Below, piece by piece: positions 1 to 12,337 of a stretch of DNA of 64,000 nt. Source of the stretch: Hysterangium stoloniferum (Eukaryota; Basidiomycota; Agaricomycetes; Hysterangiales; Hysterangiaceae); assembly GCA_015178975.1 (NCBI GenBank), contig WHVD01000034.1, forward strand, positions 62,001-126,000. The letters are read 5' to 3'. Within the stretch, counting starts at the first letter, position 1. Every line of letters starts with the position of its first letter. The position numbers and the translations under genes are program-made. The notes beneath the pieces were generated by a model. It did not search any database. It worked only from the letters and a program-made list of their open reading frames with translations, and had not been told where the DNA came from.

Positions 1-741
1 GAGGTGAATTAAGATCCTCCACATAAGGAATACCTAGTGCACTTGTTCCTCTTATCAAACTAAGGAGGTCTTGTTTGAAAATCGGGCTGTTTCCATAATG
101 TTACAACGCTCACTGCTCCGTATGTTTCCAGAATGCAGAATGGTGTGACCTGTTTGACCACTCTCCTTTATGAAGTATTACTATGCATTCCGAGACTGTA
201 CTATAAGACATACATACCCGTGACACCATGAAAATCATGTGGAGTCCTTGGGTCTATGTCGAGGTCCGTTTCGGACTTCTTGAAATATGGGAGTAAATCG
301 TCGTAACTCCAACCGTCTCGACCATCTGCCGCCAAGAGATTATATTCTCCAGGTAGACCTCTGGTGTACAACATTCCATTGATTCTAGAACCGCCTCCAA
401 GAGAATTCCCCGCGACCATCTCGATTTCTCGTTTGTCTACGAAACTTTGAGGCGTCGATTTCCATTCACGAGATCTGGACCCGTCGGATTTGAAGTCGAA
501 GGATAGTAGAGGTATACGAGAGATGAAACTGTTGGCTACTGGTCCTCGCTCGACTACCAACACAGAGACTGTGGGGTCTTGACTCAAACGGTTTGCGAGT
601 ACGCACCCAGCGGTGCCGCCACCTATATAGCATAGTGACAAGCCAGCTCTGTTTCGAGTTAAACTCATACTTACCTACTATCACGTAATCGTAAGACTCC
701 TTGAGGGCTTGCACAGGAACTTGGGGGTAGGATGTAAACAT
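1..741 (-). pseudogene. GMC oxidoreductase, 5' part, frameshifted and cut by window edge
   Basis: FAD-dependent glucose-methanol-choline oxidoreductase; the family oxidises alcohols and sugars, often outside the cell or in metabolite clusters. Translation starts at the ATG at 739-741. The first exon ends inside the dinucleotide fold (DYVIVG) and an intron GTAAGT...TATAG joins it in frame to GGGTAGCVLANRL, giving the canonical GxGxxG ADP-binding motif. VLVVERGP (the ribose-binding Glu) and GNSLGGGSRINGMLYTRG (the GMC signature) follow. After HDFHGVTG near position 220 an intron is likely. Further on, LGIPYVEDLNSP is readable near the left edge but in a different frame from the preceding WKQPDFQTRPP, with stops between at about 55-72. 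This indicates an indel, so I call it a pseudogene, although a sequence error is possible. Only about a third of a usual 600-residue enzyme lies in the window. No signal peptide is seen at the chosen start. Confidence 0.7.
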
Positions 742-2412
742 TGGAATGGCAAAGACGCCGCACCTACTAGCTAATAACCTTAATACTATTGTTCATATGG
801 CACGGTGTAACGGTGTAACGGCAATAGATTCACAACTTCGAATAGCCGCTGATGGCACCATTGTGGTTGTGCCCAGTGCCCGGCTGGAAGAGAGAAGCCT
901 GATCGGCCAGAACAGCGGCGAAGGTTTCCCTTTTAGGCTTCATTCCCCAAACAGTACTTGTCGAAAATTATTGATGTATTTTCATTACCATCTGCACATC
1001 TTATATCCAACACGCACAAGTTATCTCTCCATTTTTCGGTCTTTGAAAGGCTGCTGTCTAATGCAGCCTTACATTGGCATCGGTCCAGACATTGATAGGA
1101 CCAAACTGTATTCCTCGAGAACGGCGAGTACGATACACGATGATGACGGTAAGTAAAACGATATATGAAAAAACTACTATGCGTCTGTGATAACGTAATC
1201 AGTATGTCGTAAGCCACCAGGCTTACAGTCTTCTAAATATACTTTCCGCGAATCCACAAGTACAGCACGGGCAGACCATGAACAAACTGGAGTCGTTCGT
1301 TCAGTTTGTCAAGAGTTCGCGCGCTTACACCGTCGCATGCCTTTTCCGCTGGTCGTCGGTAAGAGAGTGAGTGAGATCGTTCTACTGTTCCGTTTCATTC
1401 AATGTAGGAGGCCACGTCACACGAAATGTCAAGTCATATTGGCTGTTTTCCGAAATCGTAATAGAAATCCAAAAACAATAATATATATATATCCTAAAAA
1501 ATTCTGTTAAAATAGTCAAACATGTATCAAATGCAGAAATTGCCAAAACGAAAGTGTTTATGGTGTCATACGACAAGCAGAATTGCTAGCGGCCTAGGTG
1601 AATGAGTAAAAAACTTCACAACTCACATATTTTGCTTGCTGGTTTCACGTAAATAATTTCAACCAACAGTTGTGCAAGGCACTCATTTTAGAGAAAAAAC
1701 CGTTTGGACAAGGTATTCGAGAAGCGCTGTAAAAACTCTGTCGGCCTAGGGGGTTAATGCGTGTCGATATTATAATAAAATTCAAAGTTCTGTTAAATTT
1801 GATGATGAAACACACCTTTTTATAGGGGGAGTCCACCAATTATTGCAACTTTTCATATGAAGATGCTAATTGTGGACCATGCTTTTGGAGGTTAATGTGT
1901 GTCAGAACCACTATACACCTCCCAGAGCATCCAACCTATATTGTCAGGAGGTGCTACACTAACTGACACAAGATATTGAGAAACAAATACTTTTATTACA
2001 AGCTTATTAAACCCTTGTATATTGTGTATTGCAATAGAGTCAACTCATACTATTTTTAATAAGTTCTATCGGCCTCCTTATTTGACATGTCAGTGCGAAC
2101 GGTATCCCAATGGACGGACGCGCTAATGAACTAGATGAATATCAGGAACCAATTCAGTTTGCTAAATATCATTAGTTGCAAATACTCTCTTATCTAGTAT
2201 TGTTAGAGCCAGCTCACTCCCCTGGAGGATCTGGCGGATTGGACTCCGTTTCCTGATGGCCACTTGAGGTAAGAATAGCAGAACCACGTCGGAGTACAGA
2301 ACAATCGTGGATATTGAATCTATCGGGATGACATACATATATTCGTTCTTTGTCTTAATAGGAGCATGCCCCACCGTAACTCTTTATGTCTTGGAATTCC
2401 CTTTCATTAAAA
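742..2412. other. intergenic region, no supported gene
   Basis: No family could be recognised here on either strand. A plus-strand reading frame at 746-1156 (136 codons) begins five bases beyond the GMC start codon, so it sits where the GMC promoter should be. One short piece, IDSQLRI, recalls the C-terminal region of GMC enzymes but nothing around it supports that. AT-rich runs such as the TA repeat near 1480-1490 are present. Confidence 0.4.
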
Positions 2413-4626
2413 ATGGCATTTATCCAAGTTTTTAGCTACTTTGGACATACTCCCTGGTACTACTTCATTGTCGCAGCACCAGCCATGGTTCTGTGTGCAC
2501 TGATACTACGTATTGAACATTCCAAATACGTATGATGCCTTTTTGCTTCTGCCTTTTCCTTTCTATTCACTAAATCATCCCGTGTGTGAATCTAGGATGG
2601 GGTAGCTGCTGTCAAGCTTCCGGGATATTTTTCCTCATTTCGAGGGGCACTCTATTGGCCGAGAGGGAAGGCCAAAGAGCTCGTACGTGAAGGCTGTAAC
2701 GCTGTCAGTGTTTTCGGCTCTCGGGTTTTGAAAGGGATGACCAGAGGCTGTTCATCATTTTAGCATAAATCTGGCTTATTTCAAGTCCCTCAACTCGATC
2801 ATTGGGTTGTCATCGTCGCCGGTAATCTCTTGAAAGATGTCAGTAAGGCTCCGGAACATATACTGTCATTCACTGCGGCAGCAGAAGAAGTAAGAACCTT
2901 TTGATTGGGCCCCTATTTACTGCGAAGCGACTGAAATGGTATAACAGTATTTGCAAACAAGATATACACATGGCATACCATTAGATGATGGAAGCTATCA
3001 CATTGAAATCATTTATGAGAAGGTAGAATCTTTCGAACTTATGTTATGCCCATGCTAATGAAATTCTTTTCTTCGTATGGCAGTTGCAAAGTTCAGCAAC
3101 AGAGGCCATGTGCTCAATGCTTTACGAAGAGACTGAAATGGCCTTCAAAGATTATGTCGACCCCCAGGAAGGACAAGGTATCGTGCAGCATTTTCATGGA
3201 CATTTCTTCTTACAGAAACAGGTGTCTTGAGATTGGACAGGGGTCAATGCTCTAAAGACCCTTCAGAAAATGGTTACAAGAATCAACAATCGCATTTGGC
3301 TTGGTGAAGCAGTATGTAAGTAGTTTAAAAAGAGTGGAAAGAATTAGAAGCTCACGACCAAATTCTTCTATAGGCAGAGATCCCCAGTATCTCGACGTCG
3401 TCCTCAGCTTTACAGTCCGTGTATTCATTGCATGTAGACTGATTAATCTCTTTCCAGTGATATTAAAGCCGTAAGTTACATAAAATTACAGCCGATTCGA
3501 TTGTCCTTTCCATTCTCATCTTCCTCGTTATGCTCTCAGTCTGGTTGGATCGGTATTCTCCAACTATAATCCGCCACTCAGAGCCTGCGAGCGGTTCATT
3601 GTGCCTATCATCATGGAAAGAGAGGCATTACTCAAGGACAGCTCATACGACTGGGAGCAACTTCCAGTGCGGAAATTGAAGTTAAAATATTCTTCCAGAC
3701 ATTTATTCGTCCCCACTCTCTACAGGATGATATGTTAACTTGGATGATGAGACGTGAAACGGGCCAGGTCATAAATTACCGAGGCGTCGTTTCACGGATG
3801 ATGAACGTCAATTTGGCATCTAATCACTCTACGTCTATGGTACAGTGCAGTCATTCTCTCCCAAATACTTCAGTCATGACAGTTTCTCTAGGCCATTTGT
3901 CATATCCTCTACGAGCTTGCTACAAGGCCCAAAGATGTAGAAGTGCTTCGGGAAGAAATTCTCGATATGACCGAAAAACATGGCCGGACAAGCGTCGCTT
4001 ACAAGAATATGGTCAAGCTAGATAGCTATATTAAAGAGTCCTTACGACTCACCGGAGTTGGCCTTCGTGAGTACAGGCTATCTGAGTGGGCATGCATTAA
4101 TACGTCGCGATATCTTAGTTACTGGGCGACGCAAGGCGTTGACTTCCTTTACCTTTTCTGACGGAACGACTATTCCGAAGAATACCTTCCTTTCCGCGCC
4201 TGCATGGGCGATCCACCATAATGGAGATATTTATAAAAATCCCAACTCATTTGATGGATTCAGGTTCGTGGGGAGTAGCAAGGATGGAGTATTATCTAGT
4301 CAGTCGCAGGCCTTTGTTAGCCCAAGTGAACACTTTATCCCCTTTGGCATTGGCAAGCATATTTGGTGTGTGACACTTTGCATTGTATTCGGGATTATAC
4401 AGAACTTACTCCTTGCCATTCTGTTTATCTATAGCGTTCGTACCGTCAGTTTTGCGCTTGAAAACTCCTAACCCTCTTCCAGCCTGGGCGTTTCTACGCG
4501 GCTACACTAATGAAGACAGTTATAACCCACATTTTGGAGAACTTTGATATGAAGCTTGCAACGTCTTCGAAACCCACTGATTTGTGGATTGGGACTACGT
4601 GCCTTCCAAACACCAAAGCAAAGTAA
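2413..4626 (+). CDS. cytochrome P450 (fungal ent-kaurene-oxidase-like), heme loop abnormal
   Basis: Heme-thiolate monooxygenase, anchored in the ER by an N-terminal helix. The first exon (ATG at 2413) encodes MAFIQVFSYFGHTPWYYFIV, a hydrophobic anchor. Later exons give RDPQYLDVVLSFTVRVF, an oxygen-binding-helix piece NLASNHSTSM, the K-helix ExxR motif in SYIKESLRL, and SDGTTIPKNTFLSAPAWAIH, followed by FDGFRF. The His-Ser/Thr-Thr-Ser pattern in the I helix is typical of the fungal ent-kaurene-oxidase-like group (known family trait). The heme-binding end reads PFGIGKH before an intron and PGRFYAATLMKTVI after it. The only in-frame splice I can find gives an extra residue before the Cys (HIWC-PGR) and uses an unusual GTGACA donor; the better donor shifts frame. 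The gene may therefore be inactive. It stops at 4624-4626. Its neighbours are a GMC oxidoreductase and an MFS exporter, a common metabolite-cluster trio. Confidence 0.75.
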
Positions 4627-4882
4627 ATAAGGAATCTTTCCTGGAATAATAACGTTGGCTAATGATTTCTCAGGATTTTTTTCAGGTCACGTGAGTAATC
4701 GAGTTCGGGATAACTAAGGGTTAAATGATTCGAATTTGTGACCGTCTGTATTTAATACCATATCTACTCAGTTTCCGTGTGTTTTATAATAGGAACACGG
4801 CCAACATTTGTTGTTCCAAGGATATAACACGAACCGCCCCATCACAATCACAATTCTGGTGTCAGCGCTCACAACAAGCACC

Positions 4883-5460
4883 CACCGGGAAAAGCCCTAG
4901 CTTAGCTCCAAAATTTTTTTAGGATCCTCAATAGAGGGTTATTCTATATAAAATCCGCCAATCACACATTGGATCCTTAACCGAATTTAATAAAGATCCA
5001 ACATGTGATTGGCAGGTTTAGAATCCAACACCTGTGTCGATGTTAAGATGCGCTAAGTGAGGTCACGTTACGATTTGGGGGCCCACGGCGCCCGTGGAAG
5101 CGACCCGGGTTGGTCAAGCGAAGTCTGGCTCGTCTAGCTGCCGGGAAGTGCAAGACCATCCATCAGGCAGGATACGGCTGAATAGCTTATGCATTCTAGT
5201 TAGGTCGGAGTTCAAGGGGCTATGCGGCAAGCTAATTAGGTTACAAATAGAAGATACACAGGTGAACTTGAAACCCTTAACCGAGGTTAAGGCTCTAATA
5301 TGTGGTTGCAGGGTTTAGAATCCAACCAACTTTTGGATCCTCAAATGATCTTTAAAGGAGTTAACTCTGTTAAGGATATGGTGGCTGATTGGTGGAGTTT
5401 ATATACAATAAGCCTCTACTGAGGATCCTAATTTTTTTGGAGCTAGGGCTTTTCCCGGCG
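4883..5460. mobile_element. inverted-repeat non-autonomous element (MITE), copy A
   Basis: A 578-bp element with terminal inverted repeats of about 80 bp. The left end begins CACCGGGAAAAGCCCTAGC and the right end reads as CGCCGGGAAAAGCCCTAGC on the other strand. Both arms continue through TCCAAAA...TTAGGATCCTCA and ...CCAATCA. Inside, a motif like GATCCAACATGTGATTGG and GGTTTAGAATCCAAC is repeated. No transposase reading frame is visible. A second copy lies at 42532-42886 and a truncated relative at about 31524-31765. No clear target-site duplication was found. It separates the P450 from the MFS gene. Confidence 0.8.
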
Positions 5461-5802
5461 ACTGCAACCTCACCCTCTGTCCTGTCATTAATTGGTTTGA
5501 TTATTGCCTTGACTGCTTGCTGAACTTTCTCATGACAGCCTTCCGAGGAAGAGTTTTATAACAACATGTTGTGAGTATTGGCAACTGAGTCTAGGAAACC
5601 AGATCAAATCACGGTTTGATGATTAAATGAAGCTTCTTTCATTCGCGGGTACGCCTGTGTATGTATCCTTGGAACCTTCTTAGATGCCTGAAGTTACCCT
5701 TAACCGTCGCCGTTGGCGTGGAAATAATCTCAATTGGCAACTTCTTCAGCAACTGCTATTTACATCTCTTCCGTCACCACCTTGCGGGAAGGTTCATTCC
5801 GC

Positions 5803-8527
5803 ATGTCTAGAACTCGTGTAGACGATGAACGAGGCGCCGTCGAGTTGGGGGCTAACCCAACGAGCAATATGGACTCTGTCGCACCTCCTTCCGGTGACGA
5901 AACATTCGTATTGACAGGTAGAAGACTTGCCGTGGTATATTCGTAAGTTTTCCACCGTTCTTTGTGGGACACAGTCTTGATTATGACTACCAGGTCATTT
6001 TTGCTCGCCAGCTTTCTCCCCAATTTGGATCAAACCATTGTTGGGTTCAAGCTAGTGACATATACCATGTAACTGACTCATATCAAGGTTGCCACTGCTT
6101 TGCCTCAGATTGCCTCTCGTTTCAATGCACTCAATCAAGCAACCTGGGTGGCAAACGCTTGTAGGTCATATCTAAATATATGTTACTGATATATTTGTTA
6201 ATAACTCTTTATTCCTAGTTTTTCTCACTCTGGCAGGCTTTACTTTGGCAGTCGGCCAGATCCTGACGGTGGTGCCGCTTAGATCAGTGTTCCTAAGCTC
6301 TATCCTTCTCTTCGAGATTGGTTCTGCTCTTTCTGGATTTGTTAGTGCATTTTTTCGTGAAAAGATGATATTCGATACAAACCGCAATTGTCCTAGGCTC
6401 AATCCATAGATGTCCTGATCCTCGGAAGGGCAATTGCAGGGGCTGGAGGCACTGGGTAATTTTTTACTTACAGCGTGTATCAGCCTAGGCTGACTCGATG
6501 CTAAGAATTACGGTTTCGGCAATAGTAGCTGTAGTGAAGGTAACTGTTCCATAGCAGACAATATGTTTGAGGAAATAGTGTACTGACAAATGCCATACTA
6601 GTTGGCACACCCTGAAATACGACCAATTTTATATGGCTCATATGGAGGTATGTATGCGGTAGCAAGCGTTTCGGGCCCACTTCTTGGTAAGCCAGGTTTT
6701 TTTCCCATCTTACGATACTGATTTAGAAAGCAGGTGGATCATTTACAGGTACACATGAAACTAGTGCGATAGTGATTCTCGTTCACCTTTATTAGATCGA
6801 TTGTCCTGGAGGTGGTGTTTTCTCATAAATCTTCCTGCAGGTTACATTATATTTCTATATTCCTATCGCTGCTTACAATATTGTATGACATAAGATCGGA
6901 GCGCTCGCCGGCATTGCTGTGGCACTAACTTTACGAGGGACACAGAATCCACCTCAAAGTAGAGCTTCAACGACCTTTAAAAATCGGTTGTATTGCTATG
7001 TGAGAGCGTTGGACTGGATCGGAAGCATTCTATGTCTTGGATTTGTGACGACACTCTTATTGGCATTACAATGGGGAGGTATCGTCAAAGCCTGGTCTGA
7101 TCCTGTAATCATCACCTGTTTTGTTCTATCTGGTGTTCTTTGTGTTCTTTTCGTATTATGGCAAAAAAAACTGGGGCTAAATGCCATGCTGCCCCTCTCC
7201 ATATTTCTGCGCCGAACCCAACTGGGAGCATGCCTTCACTCTGTACGTTCTTGGGACAAATTTCATCTTGCGACTTTTGTGACAGATTTTTTCCCTGTAG
7301 TTTTTCCTCATAATGCCGTTAATCATACCCTTGGTATGTCAATCTTCCGTATACGTTCAAAACAGAGTGCTCATATTCCCAAGTATTACATTCCTTTATG
7401 GCCAGTGTAAATTCAGTGTTCAATCTACTATATTCACGAGTATTTTAGGCATCAGGCTAAAGGACAACCTGCCACTATGGCAGGTATCTCCATTTTGCCA
7501 TTGATGCTTTCATTTGTGTTTGGTAAGTCCAGTATACCCCAGGCGACCCACTCTGACATGTAATAACAGCAACGGCAGCTGCAGGTGGCTGTATATCCGT
7601 GAGTATGATTTAATCTACTGGATCGCTTGTAGGTTTACAAGTCCCCTCGTTGCAGTGGACAGGCCATTATTGGCATTGGTTACTTTGGCCTCCGGCAATC
7701 GCCGCTGTAGGTTCTGGCATGCTCACGACGATAGATCGAGATTTGCCGGGGGGTAGGGTTGTACTGTATCAGATTCTCTGTGGGGTGAGCCTACTCAAAA
7801 CGTCCGGTAAAGTATGAAATTCTGACAGAGTATACAGATCGGTACAGGTAGCCACATTCCCATTATATATATATGCTGCTGATTATCAACCAGGCGCATC
7901 ATTTCAACAATCATACGTGGCCGTCCAAGTATGTCTAATCTGACTGTAACTTTATATAATCAACCCACACTCACCCGTATATTTTAAGACCGAATGGCTG
8001 GACAAGCCTGAAATGGTGATGCAAGCTACCTCAATTGTGGTACTACTCTTGCATATAGTTGCACTTTATGTTCCATATCTCACTAACGCTCAATCCAATT
8101 ATAGACATTCTTGCAATTTATGGGTGGTATCGTAGCCCTGTCGTAAGTGGTTTATGCAATCATGGTGGAATTTTTCAAATCCATACACTATGTTCAGCGT
8201 CGCTGGAACAATTTTCACAAATCGCCTGAAGACAAATCTACAATTATTCGTACCGGGACTTCCGTCGAGCCTGGCGGAGGAACTCCGCCTGAGTGTTACG
8301 CTGGTCAAGGATTTATCCCCAGATATCCGTGATCCCGTTATAACGGCTTATATCCGAAGTATACGTCCCATCTTCTGGCTAGGCGTCGCCGCAAGTGTCC
8401 TTTGCATTGGTTTTACTTTGTGAGTAGACGGTTTTCGCCTGCCTGTTAGACATTGTCTTACATTATTTCAATTGTTTTAAGCTTGATAAAAAAACACAAC
8501 ATCAAACAGCGCGCCGAAAAACCATGA
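5803..8527 (+). CDS. MFS drug:H+ antiporter-type transporter (14-helix type)
   Basis: Plasma-membrane proton-coupled exporter of the major facilitator superfamily, of the kind that exports toxins or drugs in fungi. The start at 5803 gives a polar N-terminus (MSRTRVDDERGAVELG). FLLASFLPNLDQTIVG and VATALPQIASRFNALNQATW carry the antiporter motif of helix 1 and the following loop (known for DHA proteins). VLILGRAIAGAGGTG matches the conserved Arg-Ala-Gly segment. RPILYGSYGGMYAVASVSGP is antiporter motif C. Further exons include DWIGSILCLGFVTTLLLALQ, GQPATMAGISILPLMLSF, and GHYWHWLLWPPAIAAVGSGM. The last intron (GTGAGTAG...TTTTAAG) joins GFTF to LIKKHNIKQRAEKP before the stop at 8525-8527. There are many small introns. 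I could not join every exon, so integrity is likely but unproven. A start at 5683 is also possible but its frame closes early. Confidence 0.75.
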
Positions 8528-9754
8528 TGATTCCAATTGTGCCAGTACTTACTATCACATTTGCTTCATGTTAAAGGCAAAAAGAGTTTCGAGCAATATA
8601 ACTATCCATCTGCCCTGGCACTTGACTTTAAAATAACTGCGTGACAGTGCCCTGTTTCTATCAGTCGCGCATGTAGAACAAACCTGCTATTTTTTGTATG
8701 TCTCCTGTTTGTACCTACAATGTGCCACTGAGCCGGAACAATGAGGTCCTACTTTGGGAATGATTTCTGTCGGTATAGCATTCACATTTATCCACTACGT
8801 AGTTATTTGCTATTTGAACTTTACTTCTTTGGTCCTTAAAGGCTGCTGTAGTATCCCAATTACACCCGAGGTAGAGCATTGGCCAAAAAAGAGGAGAGAA
8901 GAGTATCGGTGGACAGAGATAACGAGAAGTGGGAGAGGATGGTGAATACATGTCGTGTAAATTGAGTGCAGGAATTCCCCAATGCCGTCGACACACGACG
9001 GCGGAGATTATGATGTTGTGTGTTACATAGTTCACAAAGACAAGCTCACGGCCCTTGTTAGGCTAAAGAACTCGCTATGGGTCAGTAGCGCCACTGTACA
9101 AACAGTTAAAGCACATGGGGCTGCTTGTTATGAGTGTATGATTTGAGGGTAATCCTAGTATGCTCTTATGTTCATATAGCACCTCTGATCCATCCGCCTC
9201 ATTTTCCCTCCAATTCCTGTCAAAAGCCCGCTGACGTAAAGTGGAGTGATGTCTGTGAACGCTCCATAAAAGAAAATTCGAACTACAACTCAGAGTCATA
9301 TAATACATATAACACGGCGACAATATGTTGCAGTAGTAAATACATAAATAGATCTCTAGGCTAAAAACGTGCATGAATAAAGGACAGGGAACTTGTTGGT
9401 GTTAACGAACATGATAAGCCAGGTTCCTGGGACGTTTTGCACGGATTATAGATCAATCGGCTTTGTTTTGTATCCGCTTTCCAGTTGTGACTTTAAGATG
9501 GCATGTTGGAATAATTTATCTTAAAAGAGCAGAGTAACTCTCACCAGAGAGAATTCCTGTTCATTGTTACGACGTCCCGTCTCAATGGTTCGAGAAGAGT
9601 GACTATTTACTTTGAACTGAGGTATGCCAGCCGACGTAACCTTAGTAGATCCCATGTTTCCTTTGATCCCATTCCGTGAGTTTAACCTGAAATATCAATT
9701 AAAATATTGGTGTATTGAAGTGAAGAAAAGCTGACTGACGTCGCAAGGAAAGTA
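8528..9754. other. intergenic, nothing recognised
   Basis: Short overlapping reading frames exist on both strands (for example 8715-9035 minus) but none shows a family motif, a splice chain or a conserved domain. The stretch separates the end of the MFS gene from the 3' end of the DUF6534 gene, which converge. Confidence 0.4.
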
Positions 9755-11559
9755 TTGACATATGCTAATGTTCTTTTAATCAGCTCATGGCGGCCAATGC
9801 TTAGTGAACGCACCATGTGGGAGGATAACATTGATCAACGCGTAAAACATGTTGGTGGGAGAGACCAAGTACTGTATCAATGCCATGTGAAGTTAGTTCT
9901 ATGCGTCCTCGTGATATTCAGAATAATACGCACGGCTATCATTAACGTCAGCATCAGAGTGCTATATCGGGGTTTATATTATTTTGAGGGAGGAATATCT
10001 CAGAAAGTATGCTTACGCGGTTGTAAGCCCACTAGTGACGACATAGAGTGTTATCCTGTTCACGAGCTGATCCGACCTTGTAATCGATTTGTCTTAATAA
10101 CTAGTACATGGTGCCCAATAGGACAACTTACGAGCGAATACCGCTTCGAGCCTTATAAAGCAAGTAACAGATCGAGGTTGTGATGACAACATCGATAACA
10201 CTCTCGAAAATTGCTGTTGTGATAATAATCCACTGGCAAAGAATAAACTCTGACAGCAGATAGGAAGGAATGACATACACGAGATTTGTTCTCCGCGTCG
10301 CTTTGCGTGGGTGAATTTCTATAAGAAAAACTTGAGCCGGACACCAGATATACGACATAAAACGTACGCCGTGTTTGCAACGTTTACTGTGGTAGAAATG
10401 CATACAAAACCATCCCGATTAGCTTAGTCCCACCTCACTTCAGATAAGGAACATACCCATCGACAATGCTTCAAGGTTCAATCAAAAATAGGTATTCTTT
10501 GCGTACGAAATTAGAGTTCGACTCACAAGACAAGGCCAACTGCGATATTCCCTTGGTCGTGCAAGAAAGTATAAGATGGAATAGGTTGTGTTTTAACCAC
10601 AAAGATCTCACCATTACACCCACGAAGAATTTCCATCTTAGTTTTTTTCCACCTACTGAAGACAAATGATCAAATATGTAAGATCGAGATTTAGACAAAA
10701 TACAACCGCGTACAGGTTAAAATACGGTGCAGTAGGAACCTGTGTTTGTATGAGATTTCAATGATAATCCTTCATGAACAAAATCATCCGCGTACCAATT
10801 AACTATTACAACAGTCACTGCCTATATTTCAAATTGCTCAGTAATACTAAGATAAAAATGATAAATAATCGAATATATCACTGACAGTCACGATAGACAC
10901 CGCCTTTATGAATGTTATTCGGTCAGGGATCCTTCAGACAGCATAACATGACCACTGGACCTACCGATGTACTCCTGCAAAGAATTGGGTATTGGAGATT
11001 CGAATAAACAAATAATGCATCGGACATACCAAATCAATCCATGTACTGCCAAAGGATCTCCAAAGTTTGTGATGAGATAGTTATAGAGACCGAATATAAC
11101 TAGGACCACGGAGAGCGTGTCCAGGGCCCTACACCACACTTACGATCTCTACTTCTAAAATTGGTTCCATACGTACCACAACACGGCAACCTAATAAAGA
11201 CAATAAATAATGCAAATCCAAACTTGCCCAAAAGGCCATGGCACTGACCAGGGATTTGAGCATCGAGGAATCATCTGGATAACCGTGGTACTGTGGTAAG
11301 TGTTGAGGATGTGAAGTACCAAATCTTAAAAAAAAAGAATATTGACGTAGTAGATGGTTTGAAGAAGTGTGACACCATAGAAGCTGAAGAAATATTTCGA
11401 TAAGCAATGAGAAACGGATTATAGGGCTCTGTGGAGTTCGTACATCGCTGCTAAGATTAAACCGACAAACAGCATCCCAAGAGTGGAACCAACGTCAATT
11501 CCAACAGGAAATGTGACTTGGAGAGGGGGGAAAGAGGGGGTAGTAGTATTTGCCTCCAT
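9755..11559 (-). CDS. DUF6534-family integral membrane protein
   Basis: Multi-pass membrane protein of a family greatly expanded in Agaricomycetes, function unknown. The start at 11557-11559 gives FPVGIDVGSTLGMLFVGLIL, the first helix. A GTACGA...TTCAG intron (11384-11443) joins LAA to IFYGVTLLQTIYY. Two further introns lead through YPDDSSMLKSLVAVLWALDT to VLVIFGLYNYLITNFGDP, closely matching the usual arrangement. The C-terminal half carries the family core, ESVIDVVITTSICYLLYKAR, then after an intron DQLVNRITLYVVTSGLTTA. Between 10400 and 10950 I could not trace a continuous chain for helices 4-5, and the C-terminal exon near 9760-9900 (YLVSPTNMFYALINVIL) is only roughly placed. The first three and last helices look well conserved; the middle may be damaged. 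No substrate or partner is known. Confidence 0.65.
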
Positions 11560-12085
11560 TCTGTGTTATCTGACCTGCGGGGAATCAATCCCTTGACCCG
11601 TTAGTGGGACTGACTATAAAGCTTTAGGATGCGAAGGTCGAGAAGTACACTTAATTGAGAATCGACCACACTGGGTCATCAGATTTGATAATCCCTCCAT
11701 ACATCAAGCTACTGGCAATAAAGTTTGAATGGATAGAAAACCCTTCGAATTTGCCATCAGTTGAGATATGATGGTGGGAGTTGTCATAGATGAGATGGCA
11801 ACGTGGGCAAAATGAATTGATTAGTCATGCCGGTAATCTCTACTACTTTCAGTTTGTGATGCATATCATCGACAAGCCAGACCGCGGAAGCGAAGGTGTT
11901 ACAGTCAAACTCCCTTAACCTCTGGTAACCCATAACCATAACCTATGACTCCATCGAGAACCACAACTTGGTTTGTCGGCATTTCGAACCTCTCGAATCT
12001 CATAACTTCTTATAACCCATAACCTCGGCCGTCTCCCGAAAGGTATGGTTTATGGAAGGTTCGACTGTATTTTGTGAGGGGTATA
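11560..12085. other. intergenic, promoter side of DUF6534 gene
   Basis: No gene seen. Around 11900-12050 short pieces like CCCATAACC and TTATAACCCATAACCT recur, forming imperfect repeats of a degenerate ATAACC motif. The CpG content here is normal, unlike the island that begins just beyond. Confidence 0.4.
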
Positions 12086-12300
12086 GGAAAGTGCCGCGAC
12101 ATGTTTTTTTTTTTTCAAAACAAGTAGATACTTGATCAAATTTGTGTTGGAAATTTAAAAATTTACACGAAAAACTTGTGTCGCGGCAGTTCCTTCCTAA
12201 TTAGGTAATTTTGTGCAGTTGTCGCGGCAGTTCCTTCCTAATTAGGAACTGCCGCGACAACTGCACAAAATTACCTAATTAGGAAGGAACTGCCGTGACA
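12086..12300. repeat. foldback palindrome with repeated GTCGCGGCAGTTCCTTCC units
   Basis: The unit TGTCGCGGCAGTTCCTTCC occurs twice head-to-tail (about 12179 and 12220). Its reverse complement follows from 12245 to 12300, so 12180-12236 and 12245-12300 form a near-perfect cruciform or hairpin. The centre is CCTAATTAGG. A further inverted piece, GTGCCGCGACATG, lies at about 12090. No reading frame is present. It could be a foldback transposon or a palindromic terminus next to the repeat island. Confidence 0.8.
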
Positions 12301-12337
12301 CTGAAAGAACTTTACTTGTCGATCACAGAGGCTCTAA

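Noticed and set aside
746-1156. 136-codon plus-strand ORF with IDSQLRI resembling a GMC C-terminus
   Set aside because: Only seven residues are suggestive, it starts five bases from the GMC start on the other strand, and no splice chain or other motif supports it.
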